From JBALVT01 sp045110675 (GTDB taxonomy: Bacteria > Pseudomonadota > Gammaproteobacteria > Pseudomonadales > Halieaceae), in NCBI GenBank assembly GCA_045110675.1, contig JBGCGJ010000006.1, positions 186,001 to 250,000 of the forward strand: DNA of 64,000 nucleotides, in the 5' to 3' direction. Positions 18,659-27,789 of this stretch are shown here, piece by piece. The position numbers and the translations under genes are program-made. Below the pieces are notes generated by a model. That model was given only the letters and a program-made list of their open reading frames with translations, was not told the DNA's origin and searched no databases. Within the stretch, counting starts at the first letter, position 1, and each line of letters opens with the position of its first letter.

Positions 18659-19621
18659 ATGGGTCAAACAGTGTCACAGGGCGAGCAAGGTTTTCTAACC
18701 TTTCAAGATATTATCCTCAAGCTGCAACAGTATTGGGCGGAGCGCGGCTGTGTAGTTTTACAGCCTTTGGATATGGAGGTGGGTGCAGGTACGTTCCATC
18801 CGGCTACATTTTTGCGGGCAGTGGGCCCGGAAACCTGGAACGCGGCTTATGTACAACCTTGCCGTCGCCCCACCGATGGACGCTACGGCGACAATCCTAA
18901 TCGACTACAGCAGTACTATCAGTTTCAAGTGGTGATGAAGCCTTCACCCGCCGATTTGCAACAAGCCTATCTGGACTCGCTTACTGCATTGGGCGTAGAC
19001 ACCCTGATTCACGACGTGCGTTTTGTCGAAGACAACTGGGAGTCACCCACACTGGGTGCCTGGGGTTTAGGCTGGGAGGTCTGGCTTAACGGTATGGAAG
19101 TCACGCAGTTCACCTACTTTCAGCAGGTGGGAGGCTTGGAGTGCTATCCGGTGACCGGCGAGATTACCTATGGTCTCGAGCGAATTGCCATGTACTTGCA
19201 GGGCGTCGACAGTATTTACGATTTAATTTGGGCACACGGCCCCGATGGGGATGTGACCTACGGCGACGTTTTTCACCAGAACGAAGTCGAGATGTCTCGC
19301 TACAATTTTGAGGAAGCCGACACCGAGCATCTTCTGTTGCAGTTTGATCACTGCGAGAAAGAAGCGAAACGGCTCACCGAGAAAAACATGCCACTTCCCG
19401 CTTACGAAAGAGTGATGAACGCGTCTCACGCCTTTAACCTCCTGGATGCACGGCACGCCATTTCGGTGACCGAACGGCAGCGGTTTATTCTCCGGGTTCG
19501 CACCCTCGCAAGAGAAGTCGCGATGTCATATTTCAATGCCAGAGCCGCTTTGGGCTTTCCCCTCGCCAGCGAGGAGCTACAGCGGGAAGTACTCGAAAAA
19601 ATTCAAGCGGAGGCAAGCTAG
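18659..19621 (+). CDS. glyQ: Glycyl-tRNA synthetase alpha subunit
   Basis: Class II synthetase alpha subunit, forming an alpha2beta2 enzyme with GlyS. 320 aa from ATG 18659; GTG at 18674 would drop four... five residues and is also possible. Seen: FQDIILKLQQYWAERGC at the N-terminus, the AYVQPCRRPTDGRYGDNPNR motif and GGLECYPVTGEITYGLERI. Lies four bases upstream of glyS, with the glyS ribosome site inside its end. Confidence 0.97.
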   Translation: MGQTVSQGEQGFLTFQDIILKLQQYWAERGCVVLQPLDMEVGAGTFHPATFLRAVGPETWNAAYVQPCRRPTDGRYGDNPNRLQQYYQFQVVMKPSPADLQQAYLDSLTALGVDTLIHDVRFVEDNWESPTLGAWGLGWEVWLNGMEVTQFTYFQQVGGLECYPVTGEITYGLERIAMYLQGVDSIYDLIWAHGPDGDVTYGDVFHQNEVEMSRYNFEEADTEHLLLQFDHCEKEAKRLTEKNMPLPAYERVMNASHAFNLLDARHAISVTERQRFILRVRTLAREVAMSYFNARAALGFPLASEELQREVLEKIQAEAS

Positions 19622-19624
19622 ACT

Positions 19625-21703
19625 ATGAGCAGCGAAACTCTGTTAGTAGAACTGGGCACCGAAGAACTGCCACCGAAGGCGTTGAAGTCTTTAGGCGAGT
19701 CATTTAGAGACGGTATTGTTCGCGGGCTGGAGCAAAGAGCACTAGGCCATTCCAAGGTTGAGTGGTTCGCGTCGCCGCGCAGGCTTGCTGTATTGATCGA
19801 TCAGGTTCAGTTGCGTGCAGCCGATCAGGAAAAGGAAGCACTGGGCCCTCCTGCCGATCGGGCAAAAGACAGCGAGGGTAACTGGACTCCGGCGGCAATC
19901 GGGTTTGCCCGCAAGCAGGGTGTCGAACCTGAGGACCTGCAAAGCATTGATACGCCAAAAGGTGTGCGGCTGGGTATTCGCAGCACAGAGCGGGGAATAC
20001 TTGCCAAAGATTGTCTTGTCGACATTATTAATGAAAGCATTGCCGAGCTTCCTATTCCCAAGAGAATGCGATGGGCCGCAAGCCGTACCGAATTTGTAAG
20101 ACCGGTTCAATGGGCAGTAGTCATGCTGGGAACGGAATCAAACTTCGGAGACGTTCTGGATGTTCCAAGCGGCACAACCACTCTAGGCCATCGCTTTCAC
20201 AGCGCCGGACCTATAGCCATCGCCCGGGCCGAAGAGTATGCAGAAATACTGCGCACCGAACACGTGATCGCATCCTTCGATGAGCGCCAGCAGATCATTC
20301 GCTCCCAAGTGGAAGAGCTAGCTGCATCATTGGGTGCGGTGGCCGTCATCGATGAAGATTTGCTCGATGAGGTCACTGGTCTGGTGGAATGGCCCATAGC
20401 GCTGGCGGGATCGTTTGAGGAGCGCTTTCTGGAAGTCCCCACTGAGGCGCTGGTTCTATCCATGAAAGAGCATCAAAAGTATTTCCACCTGGTAGATGAT
20501 GAAGGCCAGCTAAAACCCAACTTCATCACCATCAGCAATATAGAAAGCAAGGACCCGCAACAGGTGATCAGTGGCAACGAGCGGGTCATCCGACCACGGT
20601 TGAGCGACGCCACGTTTTTCTTTGATACCGATAAACAAACTCGCCTGGAAGACAGAGTGGAGAAATTACGTTCCATCGTGTTTCAAAAGCAACTGGGCAC
20701 ACTGTATGAAAAAACCCAGCGGGTAAAAGGCTTAACGGGGCTGATTGCTGAAAAGATCGGTGCGCCCCAGGAGAAGGCCGAACGAGCTGCCTTGTTAAGC
20801 AAGACCGACTTGTTGAGTGACATGGTCCTGGAGTTCGCCGATATGCAAGGGATCGCCGGTTACTACTATGCACTTCACGATGGCGAAGGTGAGGAGGTAG
20901 CGACCGCACTGGCACAACAGTATTGGCCCAAATTCTCCGGCGACCAACTACCGGAGTCGAGAACGGCCTGTGCACTGGCACTGGCAGACCGACTGGATAC
21001 CCTCTGTGGTATTTTCGGCATCGGCCAACCCCCCACCGGCTCCAAGGACCCCTTTGCACTCCGACGGGCATCACTTGCAGTACTGCGAATCATCGTTGGC
21101 AAGAGACTCTCCCTGGATCTGAAGGACTGTCTGGAATTAGCACAAGCGCAATATCCAGACGGCGTTATTGCCCCCGGAAGTATCGAACAGGTGTTCGAAT
21201 ACGTCATCGAGCGCTTTCGAGCCTGGTATGAAGATGAAGACGTACCAGTGGAGGTTTTCAGAGCGGTCAGCGCAAAGGGACTATCCGAGCCGCTTGATAT
21301 TGAGCGTCGTGTTCACGCGGTCAATGCCTTCACACAGCTTCCAGAGGCCACGGCACTAGCTGCGGCCAATAAGCGAGTCGCCAACATCTTGGCCAAGCTC
21401 GATAAAGACCATATTTTTGGTGATGTGAGCGCCAACTTACTGGTTGAGCCTCAAGAAATCGCGTTATGGGGTGCCTTGGTTGACGTAGATAAAAACAGCG
21501 CGAGCTTGTTGGAAGAGCAAGCCTACACTGACGCCCTGGCCAGCTTAGCCGTTTTACGCGATCCGCTGGACGCATTTTTTGATGATGTGTTGGTCAACGC
21601 GGAAGATGAAGCGTTGCGCAATAACCGCCTCAATCTATTGAAGTCAATGCGAGAACTTTTCACCCAGGTTGCGGATATTTCCCAGCTGGCAGTGGGCAAA
21701 TAG
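19625..21703 (+). CDS. glyS: Glycyl-tRNA synthetase beta subunit
   Basis: 692-aa beta subunit, which carries tRNA-binding and HD-like domains plus a C-terminal anticodon-binding region. Typical opening ETLLVELGTEELPPKAL; MKEHQKYFHL near 280; RADATFFF-type motif seen as RLSDATFFFDTDK; GSKDPFALRR near 475. Strong GGAGG ribosome site overlaps the end of glyQ. Length matches E. coli GlyS (689 aa). Confidence 0.97.
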   Translation: MSSETLLVELGTEELPPKALKSLGESFRDGIVRGLEQRALGHSKVEWFASPRRLAVLIDQVQLRAADQEKEALGPPADRAKDSEGNWTPAAIGFARKQGVEPEDLQSIDTPKGVRLGIRSTERGILAKDCLVDIINESIAELPIPKRMRWAASRTEFVRPVQWAVVMLGTESNFGDVLDVPSGTTTLGHRFHSAGPIAIARAEEYAEILRTEHVIASFDERQQIIRSQVEELAASLGAVAVIDEDLLDEVTGLVEWPIALAGSFEERFLEVPTEALVLSMKEHQKYFHLVDDEGQLKPNFITISNIESKDPQQVISGNERVIRPRLSDATFFFDTDKQTRLEDRVEKLRSIVFQKQLGTLYEKTQRVKGLTGLIAEKIGAPQEKAERAALLSKTDLLSDMVLEFADMQGIAGYYYALHDGEGEEVATALAQQYWPKFSGDQLPESRTACALALADRLDTLCGIFGIGQPPTGSKDPFALRRASLAVLRIIVGKRLSLDLKDCLELAQAQYPDGVIAPGSIEQVFEYVIERFRAWYEDEDVPVEVFRAVSAKGLSEPLDIERRVHAVNAFTQLPEATALAAANKRVANILAKLDKDHIFGDVSANLLVEPQEIALWGALVDVDKNSASLLEEQAYTDALASLAVLRDPLDAFFDDVLVNAEDEALRNNRLNLLKSMRELFTQVADISQLAVGK

Positions 21704-21712
21704 TCACCGCCA

Positions 21713-22279
21713 ATGCCTCTAGTTATCCTGGATCGAGATGGTGTAATCAATGAGGATTCCGATGCGTATATTCGCAATTTGGAGCAGTGGATACCCATCC
21801 CGGGAAGCCTCGAAGCCATCGCCGAGCTATCTCAGGCGGGGTGCGCCATTGCCATTGCCACCAATCAATCCGGGCTGGCCAGGGGCTATTTCAGCCTCGC
21901 AGAAATGGAGAAAATTCACAGGAAATTGAATGACCTGGTCGAAGAGCGCGGGGGCAAAATAGCCGGCATTTTCTATTGCCCCCACCTGCCCGATGCCAAG
22001 TGTCACTGCCGTAAACCAGCGACTGGGATGCTAGAAGCCATAGAGCAAGATTTAAAAATCAGTGCGACTGGTGCCCACTTTGTGGGGGATAGCCTAAAGG
22101 ACCTGCAGGCCGCTCAACGCCACGGCTGCCGACCGGTATTGGTGAAAACGGGCAAGGGTCTAAAAACTCTCGAGTGCTTGGCTAATTCCCATCCGGATAT
22201 CCAAAATCCCTTGGACATCCCGGTTTATCGGGATTTGGCCCAGGCCAGCGAAGCGATACTGACAGCCCTAAAGAACTGA
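21713..22279 (+). CDS. gmhB: D-glycero-beta-D-manno-heptose 1,7-bisphosphate 7-phosphatase
   Basis: HAD-family phosphatase in ADP-heptose synthesis for the LPS inner core. 188 aa. Catalytic DxD is in ILDRDGVINEDS near residue 6; ATNQSGLARG is motif II; the zinc loop has C-P-H-L-P then C-H-C near 91-107 followed by RKPATGML; GDSLKDLQAA is motif IV. Nine bases after glyS. The gmhB-glyS-glyQ group mirrors Pseudomonas, where gmhB is close to gyrB; here about 25 kb intervenes. Confidence 0.95.
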   Translation: MPLVILDRDGVINEDSDAYIRNLEQWIPIPGSLEAIAELSQAGCAIAIATNQSGLARGYFSLAEMEKIHRKLNDLVEERGGKIAGIFYCPHLPDAKCHCRKPATGMLEAIEQDLKISATGAHFVGDSLKDLQAAQRHGCRPVLVKTGKGLKTLECLANSHPDIQNPLDIPVYRDLAQASEAILTALKN

Positions 22280-22507
22280 ATAAGCGATCCATACTGCTTT
22301 CCCCCATCGAAAAACAACATTACCCCCGCAGCCGTAAGAAAAAAAGAGCATAATAAGACGCCTTTATATAACCAAAACCTCGCCATAGCGGCACACTGAG
22401 ATTCAAGTTTAGATAAATCTGGACTTTTTTCCGGTTTTTCGTTGCCGAACATTGATTTCATTTGCAAAGCTACAAGTTCGAATTCCCGTAGAACAGATGT
22501 GGCTACT

Positions 22508-24007
22508 ATGAACAAGAAATTGCTACGCGGCTCACTAATGGCGAGCCTCGCCCTAAGCGCTCTTACTTACACTAGTAACGCGCTGTCTCTGGATCCGGAC
22601 TTCCGCCTGCTGGGACTGGCGATGCATCAAGAGACGGGCAGAGATATTTATTTAGGTGCGATTCACCTCACAGGCACCGCTCCAACCCCCGACAATGTAA
22701 CCCAATCCCGCGCACCCAAAATGATGGAATATCGTGTGGTCGCCCGACGCACCAGCATACGAAGCCTAGTGGGAAATATGTTGCTGCAGAGCGAAGTCGC
22801 CAACGGTGCTCCGCCAAGTGCTGAGACAATGGAGTTCGCCGACCAGCTGTTGTCCACGGTTCAGGGCAGCTTATACGAGGGAGATTCCCTGGAGTTCAAG
22901 CAAAACGCAATGGGTGAGCTAATTGTTCTACTTAACAATATCGAGCTCACGCGCACGGCGGATTCCGATATTTTCCGCTATTTGCTAAAAGGCTGGGTGA
23001 GCGAAAGTGGTCCCTCGACCGCCTTCCGCAATAGCATTTTGCAACAGAATATAGAGGCAGATATCCTTTCCACCTATGAGACAACAACTGCCACTGAAGA
23101 GAGACTTGCCACCATTGGCGGTTGGTTCTCAAACGAGCAAAATAGTGAAGAGTTGCCCGAGGAAGGGGAGTTAACAGAGGCAGTGTCGGAGCAAGTGGTC
23201 GCAAACACAGAGATCGCAGTCACTCCTCAGGAGCAAGCAGCTTCTGAACCGGTAAAAACGGGAGCAAAGGATCTCGCCACACAGGAATTAAGCACCCCGG
23301 CCTTAGCAACGCAGCAACCCGAAACACCAGCGGATCAACAAGTCGCTGACATTGATTCTGAAGAGGTTTCTGTATTGCCAGATACAAAACAAGCTGAAAC
23401 GCTTGTAGCAGGCGTTGATACAGTGGAACTCGGCACAGATACGCCGGCCGGGAACCAAACCGTCACATTCGAGCAGAATCAACAGACATTTTTCGAACCG
23501 CCAACGCAAGGACTCGAAGGATCGATTGTTAATACCTCGGCCGCCAGATCCTTAGATAGCAGCTTTGAAGCCACAGAAATGTGGACTTTCGAAGACAAAA
23601 CCAGAATTCCGCCAGTTGAGACGCCGCTACTTGATTCCGAAGGAGGCGACGCTTTTGATATTTTGTCCCTGGACGTCACAGAATACTCCCAACGACTAGC
23701 GGAGTTTAATACTGCTTTGATCAAGCTCGTTTACTCAAAAATACGCTATCCGCGTCGCGCCATCAGACGATCACTGCAAGGCGCTCTTGAATTAGATGTA
23801 ACGGTACGTGAAGATGGAAGCCTCGTAGAGGTCGCAATAGTGGAGTCTTCAGGGTACAGTATTCTTGATGACGCAGCCTTGGAGGCTGCTCAGCAGGCCC
23901 TGACAGACACATCGATGGGTGAGATTGACCCGGTCGCCATTGCGGAGTATGGAATTAATGGCAGTGTCGTAGTACCAGTACCCGTTAATTTTGTGCTTCA
24001 AGATTAA
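22508..24007 (+). CDS. Secreted TonB C-terminal-domain protein with chalcone-isomerase-like N-terminus
   Basis: 499 aa from ATG 22508. Signal peptide about 1-26 (ending TYTSNALS). Region 30-180 resembles the bacterial chalcone isomerase-like fold (RDIYLGAIHL, MEYRVVARRTS, EGDSLEF, ELTRTADSDIF, GPSTAFRNSIL); this is pattern recognition, not a search. Residues 205-400 are a low-complexity Glu/Thr/Gln-rich linker. Residues 409-499 are a TonB-C domain (IRYPRRAIRRSLQGALELDV, VREDGSLVEVAIVESSGY, LDDAALEAAQ). Unlike TonB it seems to have a cleavable signal rather than an anchor, and no exbBD genes are near. Confidence 0.75.
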   Translation: MNKKLLRGSLMASLALSALTYTSNALSLDPDFRLLGLAMHQETGRDIYLGAIHLTGTAPTPDNVTQSRAPKMMEYRVVARRTSIRSLVGNMLLQSEVANGAPPSAETMEFADQLLSTVQGSLYEGDSLEFKQNAMGELIVLLNNIELTRTADSDIFRYLLKGWVSESGPSTAFRNSILQQNIEADILSTYETTTATEERLATIGGWFSNEQNSEELPEEGELTEAVSEQVVANTEIAVTPQEQAASEPVKTGAKDLATQELSTPALATQQPETPADQQVADIDSEEVSVLPDTKQAETLVAGVDTVELGTDTPAGNQTVTFEQNQQTFFEPPTQGLEGSIVNTSAARSLDSSFEATEMWTFEDKTRIPPVETPLLDSEGGDAFDILSLDVTEYSQRLAEFNTALIKLVYSKIRYPRRAIRRSLQGALELDVTVREDGSLVEVAIVESSGYSILDDAALEAAQQALTDTSMGEIDPVAIAEYGINGSVVVPVPVNFVLQD

Positions 24008-24014
24008 TGCGAGA

Positions 24015-24056
24015 AAGAAAAGAGATGATATAAAGACAAACAAACATCTCTTTCTT
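24015..24056. repeat. Imperfect inverted repeat after the TonB-C gene
   Basis: Arms at 24015-24027 and 24045-24056 pair over 12 bases with one bulged A and a 17-base loop. It starts 8 bases after the stop and the right arm is T-rich, so it may act as a weak terminator. Confidence 0.4.
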
Positions 24057-24103
24057 GAAACTGGAAGTCAGTAAATATTAATACCATAGCCCGGATCCAC
24101 ACA

Positions 24104-24634
24104 ATGTCAGAGTTTCACCTTTCACACATCGCTCTTGTCGGTGCGCGCATGGAGGCATTTAGCGAGTTTGGAATAAGCAATCGCAATGAACTGAAGATGC
24201 GACGCATCTCACCCGCCGGCCTTGAAAACTCGGTGGAGAATCTCAGTACATCAGATTTAAAACAGCTTCTCAAAGTGCAACTTCCGATATGGGTGCACAA
24301 TGTAATCACGGATCCTGCGTTTCCCAACCGTGAACAGTTACTCATGCCCATCCGCCGGTTCGAGGGCGAGCTGAAAGACAAAAAAGGTGATGAAGTAGTC
24401 TCAGCGGTAATGACCGCTGGGTTCGTAAACCAGACACTCGATCCACTTGATTTACCGAAAGAGATGTCAATGCAAGAGCGGTGCGCCGTTGTTGCGCAAA
24501 TTAGCGTTTGGCAAGAAGCCTATCAGCAGCTGGAAAGTGACTTAGTAAAGATCATGATTGACCAACTGCCCGAACTCGCACAGTGGTGCACTTATGTAAG
24601 AAAGCCTGGCAACTCTTACATCGAAGAAGATTAG
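24104..24634 (+). CDS. Hypothetical protein (176 aa)
   Basis: Family not recognised. Soluble, no signal peptide. The middle contains a proline-bearing segment (QLPIWVHNVITDPAFPNREQLLMPIRR) and the C-terminal half is helical (MSMQERCAVVAQISVWQEAYQQLESDL). It sits 65 bases before an HD-hydrolase gene on the same strand, so the two may be co-transcribed. Confidence 0.65.
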   Translation: MSEFHLSHIALVGARMEAFSEFGISNRNELKMRRISPAGLENSVENLSTSDLKQLLKVQLPIWVHNVITDPAFPNREQLLMPIRRFEGELKDKKGDEVVSAVMTAGFVNQTLDPLDLPKEMSMQERCAVVAQISVWQEAYQQLESDLVKIMIDQLPELAQWCTYVRKPGNSYIEED

Positions 24635-24699
24635 ACTCCATTTGTTGCCAAAACTCTCGATGGCATGCCGTCTTTGCGCTGAGCTTGGAGAGATAAAAT

Positions 24700-25284
24700 A
24701 TGAGCGAGCGAGTTTCAGATATATCAGATTTTCTGCTTCAGCTGGATGTTCTAAAATCAGTTAATCGTCGAACTTACATCAACGGTGGAGAGCGTGTTGA
24801 AAACTCTGCAGAGCACTCCTGGCATTTGGCGATGGCGTGCTGGGCTTTTGCAGAGTTACTCCAAGACAATTACGACGTTTCGAAGCTTATCAAGCTCGCT
24901 TTACTGCATGATCTTGGCGAAATAGAAGCAGGAGATACGTTTTTATACAGCAGTAATCGCAACAATGCCTATATTGAAGAACGCAAAGGCGTCGAAAAAA
25001 TCGCAGCACACAGCGGTAATCCAATCACGGACCTAGTCACACTTTGGGATGAGCAAGAGATGGGCGAAAGTAAGGAGGCCAGACTCCTAAAAGTCATTGA
25101 TCGTCTGCTACCATTTCTTCACAACATTACCAGCGACGGCCGAACGTGGCGCGACAACAATATACATAAGAACCAAGTACTACAGATGCATCAATTTATT
25201 GAGCAGGAAAGTCCAGAGATCTACCAGTGGTTTATCACCAAGGTGGAGTATGCCGTTGCACAGGGCTGGCTCGATGGCTCATAA
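24700..25284 (+). CDS. HD-domain hydrolase, 5'-deoxynucleotidase-like (YfbR/HDDC2 type)
   Basis: 194-aa metal-dependent phosphohydrolase. HD signature residues are visible: H39 in SAEHSWHLA, H70-D71 in LALLHDLGEIEAGD and a later aspartate in KVIDRLLP. RRTYINGGERVENSAEHSW is typical of the HDDC2/YfbR group, which dephosphorylates deoxynucleoside monophosphates; the substrate here is inferred. Good GGAGAG ribosome site before ATG 24700. Convergent with the membrane-protein gene. Confidence 0.85.
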   Translation: MSERVSDISDFLLQLDVLKSVNRRTYINGGERVENSAEHSWHLAMACWAFAELLQDNYDVSKLIKLALLHDLGEIEAGDTFLYSSNRNNAYIEERKGVEKIAAHSGNPITDLVTLWDEQEMGESKEARLLKVIDRLLPFLHNITSDGRTWRDNNIHKNQVLQMHQFIEQESPEIYQWFITKVEYAVAQGWLDGS

Positions 25285-25292
25285 CACGGCGG

Positions 25293-26093
25293 TCATGCTA
25301 CTCGAGTGACACTGCGTCGCAAATCCTCCAACAACATCTTTGAACCCAGCGTGCCAAATATCATCGGGAATAGAATGTACTGGTATTGGGTCCATACCAG
25401 AGCCAGTAGCGTATCCCAAAGACCACCCGGCATATTCACAAAGCCATCAAACACTTCAGAAAAGCTAAAAATGATTGTGGCGGCAATGGGCTCGCCACAA
25501 CCTATAACAACAACAAGATAACGATAGGGGGAACGCTTTTTGTTTAAATGAAAGAAATAAAAGGTCATTGCCAAATTGACGAATGCGAACATCTCTAAGG
25601 CATAGAAAGTGCCATTGTGGTTAACCGTACGCAGATCGAGCGCGCCAAAGGTGGCCAAGACCCAGTAATACAAATGAAGTGGTGATTCACGTATGTAATC
25701 GGTTTTTGCAATCAGGTCATCTAAGGTGTGAATATTTTCAAATACAAAAGGCGAGAAAATGAACCATGGAATCTCCCACTGAACATTGGTTATCGCATAG
25801 CAAACCATCCAGATCACCAGCAAATCATGCCAAAAATCCATTTTGCCCTGACCTGCATAACGTCGCATAATCCAGACCAAAATCCAGACATTGAGCCAAA
25901 TGCTGATGAAGTACATAGAGAGTCTGCTGCTCATAACAAAATCGAGCACACCGAAGTAGAACAGGACCATCACCGAGATAGTAGCTATGGCCCAGATTGA
26001 AGTTGTGAGCGCAAATATTTTTTTGGCTGACGGTGAAAGCGATCGCTCTGGAGCAAGCTGCGTAAAATCAAAAGTCGCTGGTGAATTTGTCAT
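25293..26093 (-). CDS. Polytopic membrane protein of unknown function (266 aa)
   Basis: Six or seven hydrophobic helices after a 25-residue cytoplasmic start: about 26-50, 55-78, 88-110, 140-160, 165-182, 195-215 and 228-250. Charged or polar residues lie inside helices (NVQWEIPWF, GCGEPIAATIIFSFSEV), suggesting a catalytic or ligand role. The pattern faintly recalls EXPERA/emopamil-binding proteins, but I cannot establish this. It follows the SDR gene after 30 bases and is probably co-transcribed and under the divergent TetR regulator. Confidence 0.75.
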   Translation of the reverse strand: MTNSPATFDFTQLAPERSLSPSAKKIFALTTSIWAIATISVMVLFYFGVLDFVMSSRLSMYFISIWLNVWILVWIMRRYAGQGKMDFWHDLLVIWMVCYAITNVQWEIPWFIFSPFVFENIHTLDDLIAKTDYIRESPLHLYYWVLATFGALDLRTVNHNGTFYALEMFAFVNLAMTFYFFHLNKKRSPYRYLVVVIGCGEPIAATIIFSFSEVFDGFVNMPGGLWDTLLALVWTQYQYILFPMIFGTLGSKMLLEDLRRSVTRVA

Positions 26094-26123
26094 TGCATCA
26101 TTCCCGGGAAGTTATTGTCGGCG

Positions 26124-26903
26124 CTACAACGCATTATCCGGATCACCTATAACTGCTAACACCTTCAGCAAACGGTGACGTGTTAGAAAGCGTGGCATTA
26201 GCAACATCATGCGATTAATCCACCCCGTCACAATGATTGCCTTCTTGCGAGCAGACAAGGCATGCAACGCCTCGTCAACCACTTCGCTTGTCGTTTGAAT
26301 CATCAATCGAGGCAATGTTTTCCCGTCGGCCTCACCGCCAGTTGTTTTGTTAATGAATTCGGTTTGGGTAATGCCAGGGCACAGACCCATCACATAGACA
26401 CCGCGCTTTCTGTGCTCTTCCCACAAACACTCAGACAATGACGCAATAAACGCTTTACTCGCGCTATACATGGGCTGGGCCGGCGTCGGTAAGAAAGCGA
26501 CGACGGAACTGAGATTGATCAGTGCATCACCGTCTTGGGACTGGCGTAAAAATGTATGGGCGATCAGCATCAGGGATTCACAGTTCACCGCTAAAATATT
26601 GTGCTGTGCATCGAGTGCAGACTCATAGAATGGCTCGAACACACTCAGGCCTGCATTGTTTATCAGCAGGTTTATCTTTACACGCTGGAGTTCGTGCATA
26701 ACCGCTTGCACACCACCCGGTGACCCCAAATCAGCTACGATATACCTGTGGCCTTCGCCCGCCAGATGAGTAACCAGCTCTTTTAAGCGGTCTTCGCGGC
26801 GTGCAATAGCGACGACACTGAAGCCTTGTGCCGCCAGTTGCACTGCGAACTCTCTACCAATGCCAGAACTGGCACCGGTTACCAACGCGCGTTTTTTACC
26901 CAC
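26124..26903 (-). CDS. Short-chain dehydrogenase/reductase
   Basis: 259-aa classical SDR. Seen: cofactor motif TGASSGIG near residue 8, NNAG near 85, the catalytic serine in LINLSSVVAF and YSASK (YxxxK) near 148. RREDR after beta-2 suggests NADP(H). A C-terminal tail (GWINRMMLLMPRFLTRHRLLKV) looks membrane-associating. I chose GTG at 26903 because AGGAG lies seven bases upstream; an ATG at 26927 has no ribosome site. First gene of a pair with the membrane protein, divergent from tetR. Substrate unknown. Confidence 0.88.
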   Translation of the reverse strand: MGKKRALVTGASSGIGREFAVQLAAQGFSVVAIARREDRLKELVTHLAGEGHRYIVADLGSPGGVQAVMHELQRVKINLLINNAGLSVFEPFYESALDAQHNILAVNCESLMLIAHTFLRQSQDGDALINLSSVVAFLPTPAQPMYSASKAFIASLSECLWEEHRKRGVYVMGLCPGITQTEFINKTTGGEADGKTLPRLMIQTTSEVVDEALHALSARKKAIIVTGWINRMMLLMPRFLTRHRLLKVLAVIGDPDNAL

Positions 26904-26983
26904 GCTGTTACTCCTCACTGCTCTCAATGCCTTTGTAAAGTTTGAGTTGAGAGCGCTCCGGTTTAGTGCTGAAAAATTAAGCA

Positions 26984-26995
26984 GACAGGAGTGTC
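26984..26995. promoter_or_regulatory. Operator-like palindrome 1 (GACA-N4-TGTC)
   Basis: GACAGGAGTGTC, in the SDR/tetR divergent gap, about 85 bases from the SDR start. Shares the GACA-N4-TGTC pattern with a second palindrome 27 bases away (centre to centre). Confidence 0.5.
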
Positions 26996-27009
26996 CGATA
27001 AATATAAGA

Positions 27010-27023
27010 TGACACAGGTGTCA
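27010..27023. promoter_or_regulatory. Operator-like palindrome 2 (TGACAC-N2-GTGTCA)
   Basis: TGACACAGGTGTCA: perfect 6-bp arms with a 2-base centre, located between the SDR and tetR genes. A natural binding site for the adjacent TetR-family dimer. Confidence 0.6.
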
Positions 27024-27099
27024 GATTAAAGTCAAGCTACCCATTGCCAGTAACATTGGCAGCGCTAGAATGGTTCACTTGAAGTTAAAGGAAGCATGC

Positions 27100-27729
27100 G
27101 TGAAGGCAGTAAGCGTCAAGACGCCAGGAAAAACGAGAAATCGCCCAGGAGTGGATGAACAGCGCAGAGTGATCAAGCAGGCTGCTGTATCAGTGTTTGG
27201 GGACAAGGGCAGCAGTGCAACCTCGGTTTCTGACATCTGCAAGGCCGCCGGGGTATCACGCGATACCTACTACCGTTGCTTTTCCGACAAAGAAGCGCTC
27301 ATCAGCTATCTTTATGAGAGTTCTGTGAACGAGCATGTTCTGGCGGTACTCAACCCCGAGTTTATGGATTACGAGGATAGAGATTGGGTCAGCAAGGTAT
27401 CTGAGCAAACGATCGACGCTATTCTTGAACAATCGAAGATTGCCCAGTTTCTGTATTTGGAATCAGCCGATCCCAACTCTTACGCTCATCAATTGATCAA
27501 CGAAGCCTACGATAAATCAGCACAGCGTATGCAACACTGGGCCAAACAACAGTTTGGCCACGCACCGGCAACGGAGTATTTTAAGTCGCTGCTGATTGCC
27601 ACTCACTGGCTGGTTCACAATGCTATTTTGTCGGGCATGACGAAATCTCAGGTGGCTGTCGCGAAAAAATCGGTCAAACAACTTTTTTATGGCGCCTTCG
27701 CCAGTATCCAGCGGGGTGAAACTCAGTAG
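27100..27729 (+). CDS. TetR/AcrR family transcriptional regulator
   Basis: About 209 aa. N-terminal TetR DNA-binding domain: RRVIKQAAVSVFGDKGSSATSVSDICKAAGVSRDTYYRCFSDKEAL is the typical helix-turn-helix (split here as positions about 20-65). The C-terminal ligand domain is unassigned. I favour GTG at 27100, with AAGGA eight bases upstream; ATG at 27070 in the same frame lacks a ribosome site. Divergent from the SDR/membrane-protein pair, with two palindromes between them, so probably their repressor and autoregulated. Confidence 0.88.
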   Translation: MKAVSVKTPGKTRNRPGVDEQRRVIKQAAVSVFGDKGSSATSVSDICKAAGVSRDTYYRCFSDKEALISYLYESSVNEHVLAVLNPEFMDYEDRDWVSKVSEQTIDAILEQSKIAQFLYLESADPNSYAHQLINEAYDKSAQRMQHWAKQQFGHAPATEYFKSLLIATHWLVHNAILSGMTKSQVAVAKKSVKQLFYGAFASIQRGETQ

Positions 27730-27789
27730 CTTACTTAGCTCAGCATCGCGGCCCACGCTGCGACTGCAGGGCGACTTGGAGAATGTTCT

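Noticed and set aside
22225..22515. 96-codon minus-strand frame with a hydrophobic stretch
   Set aside because: Overlaps the conserved end of gmhB and the start of the TonB-C gene; hydrophobicity probably reflects complementary codons.
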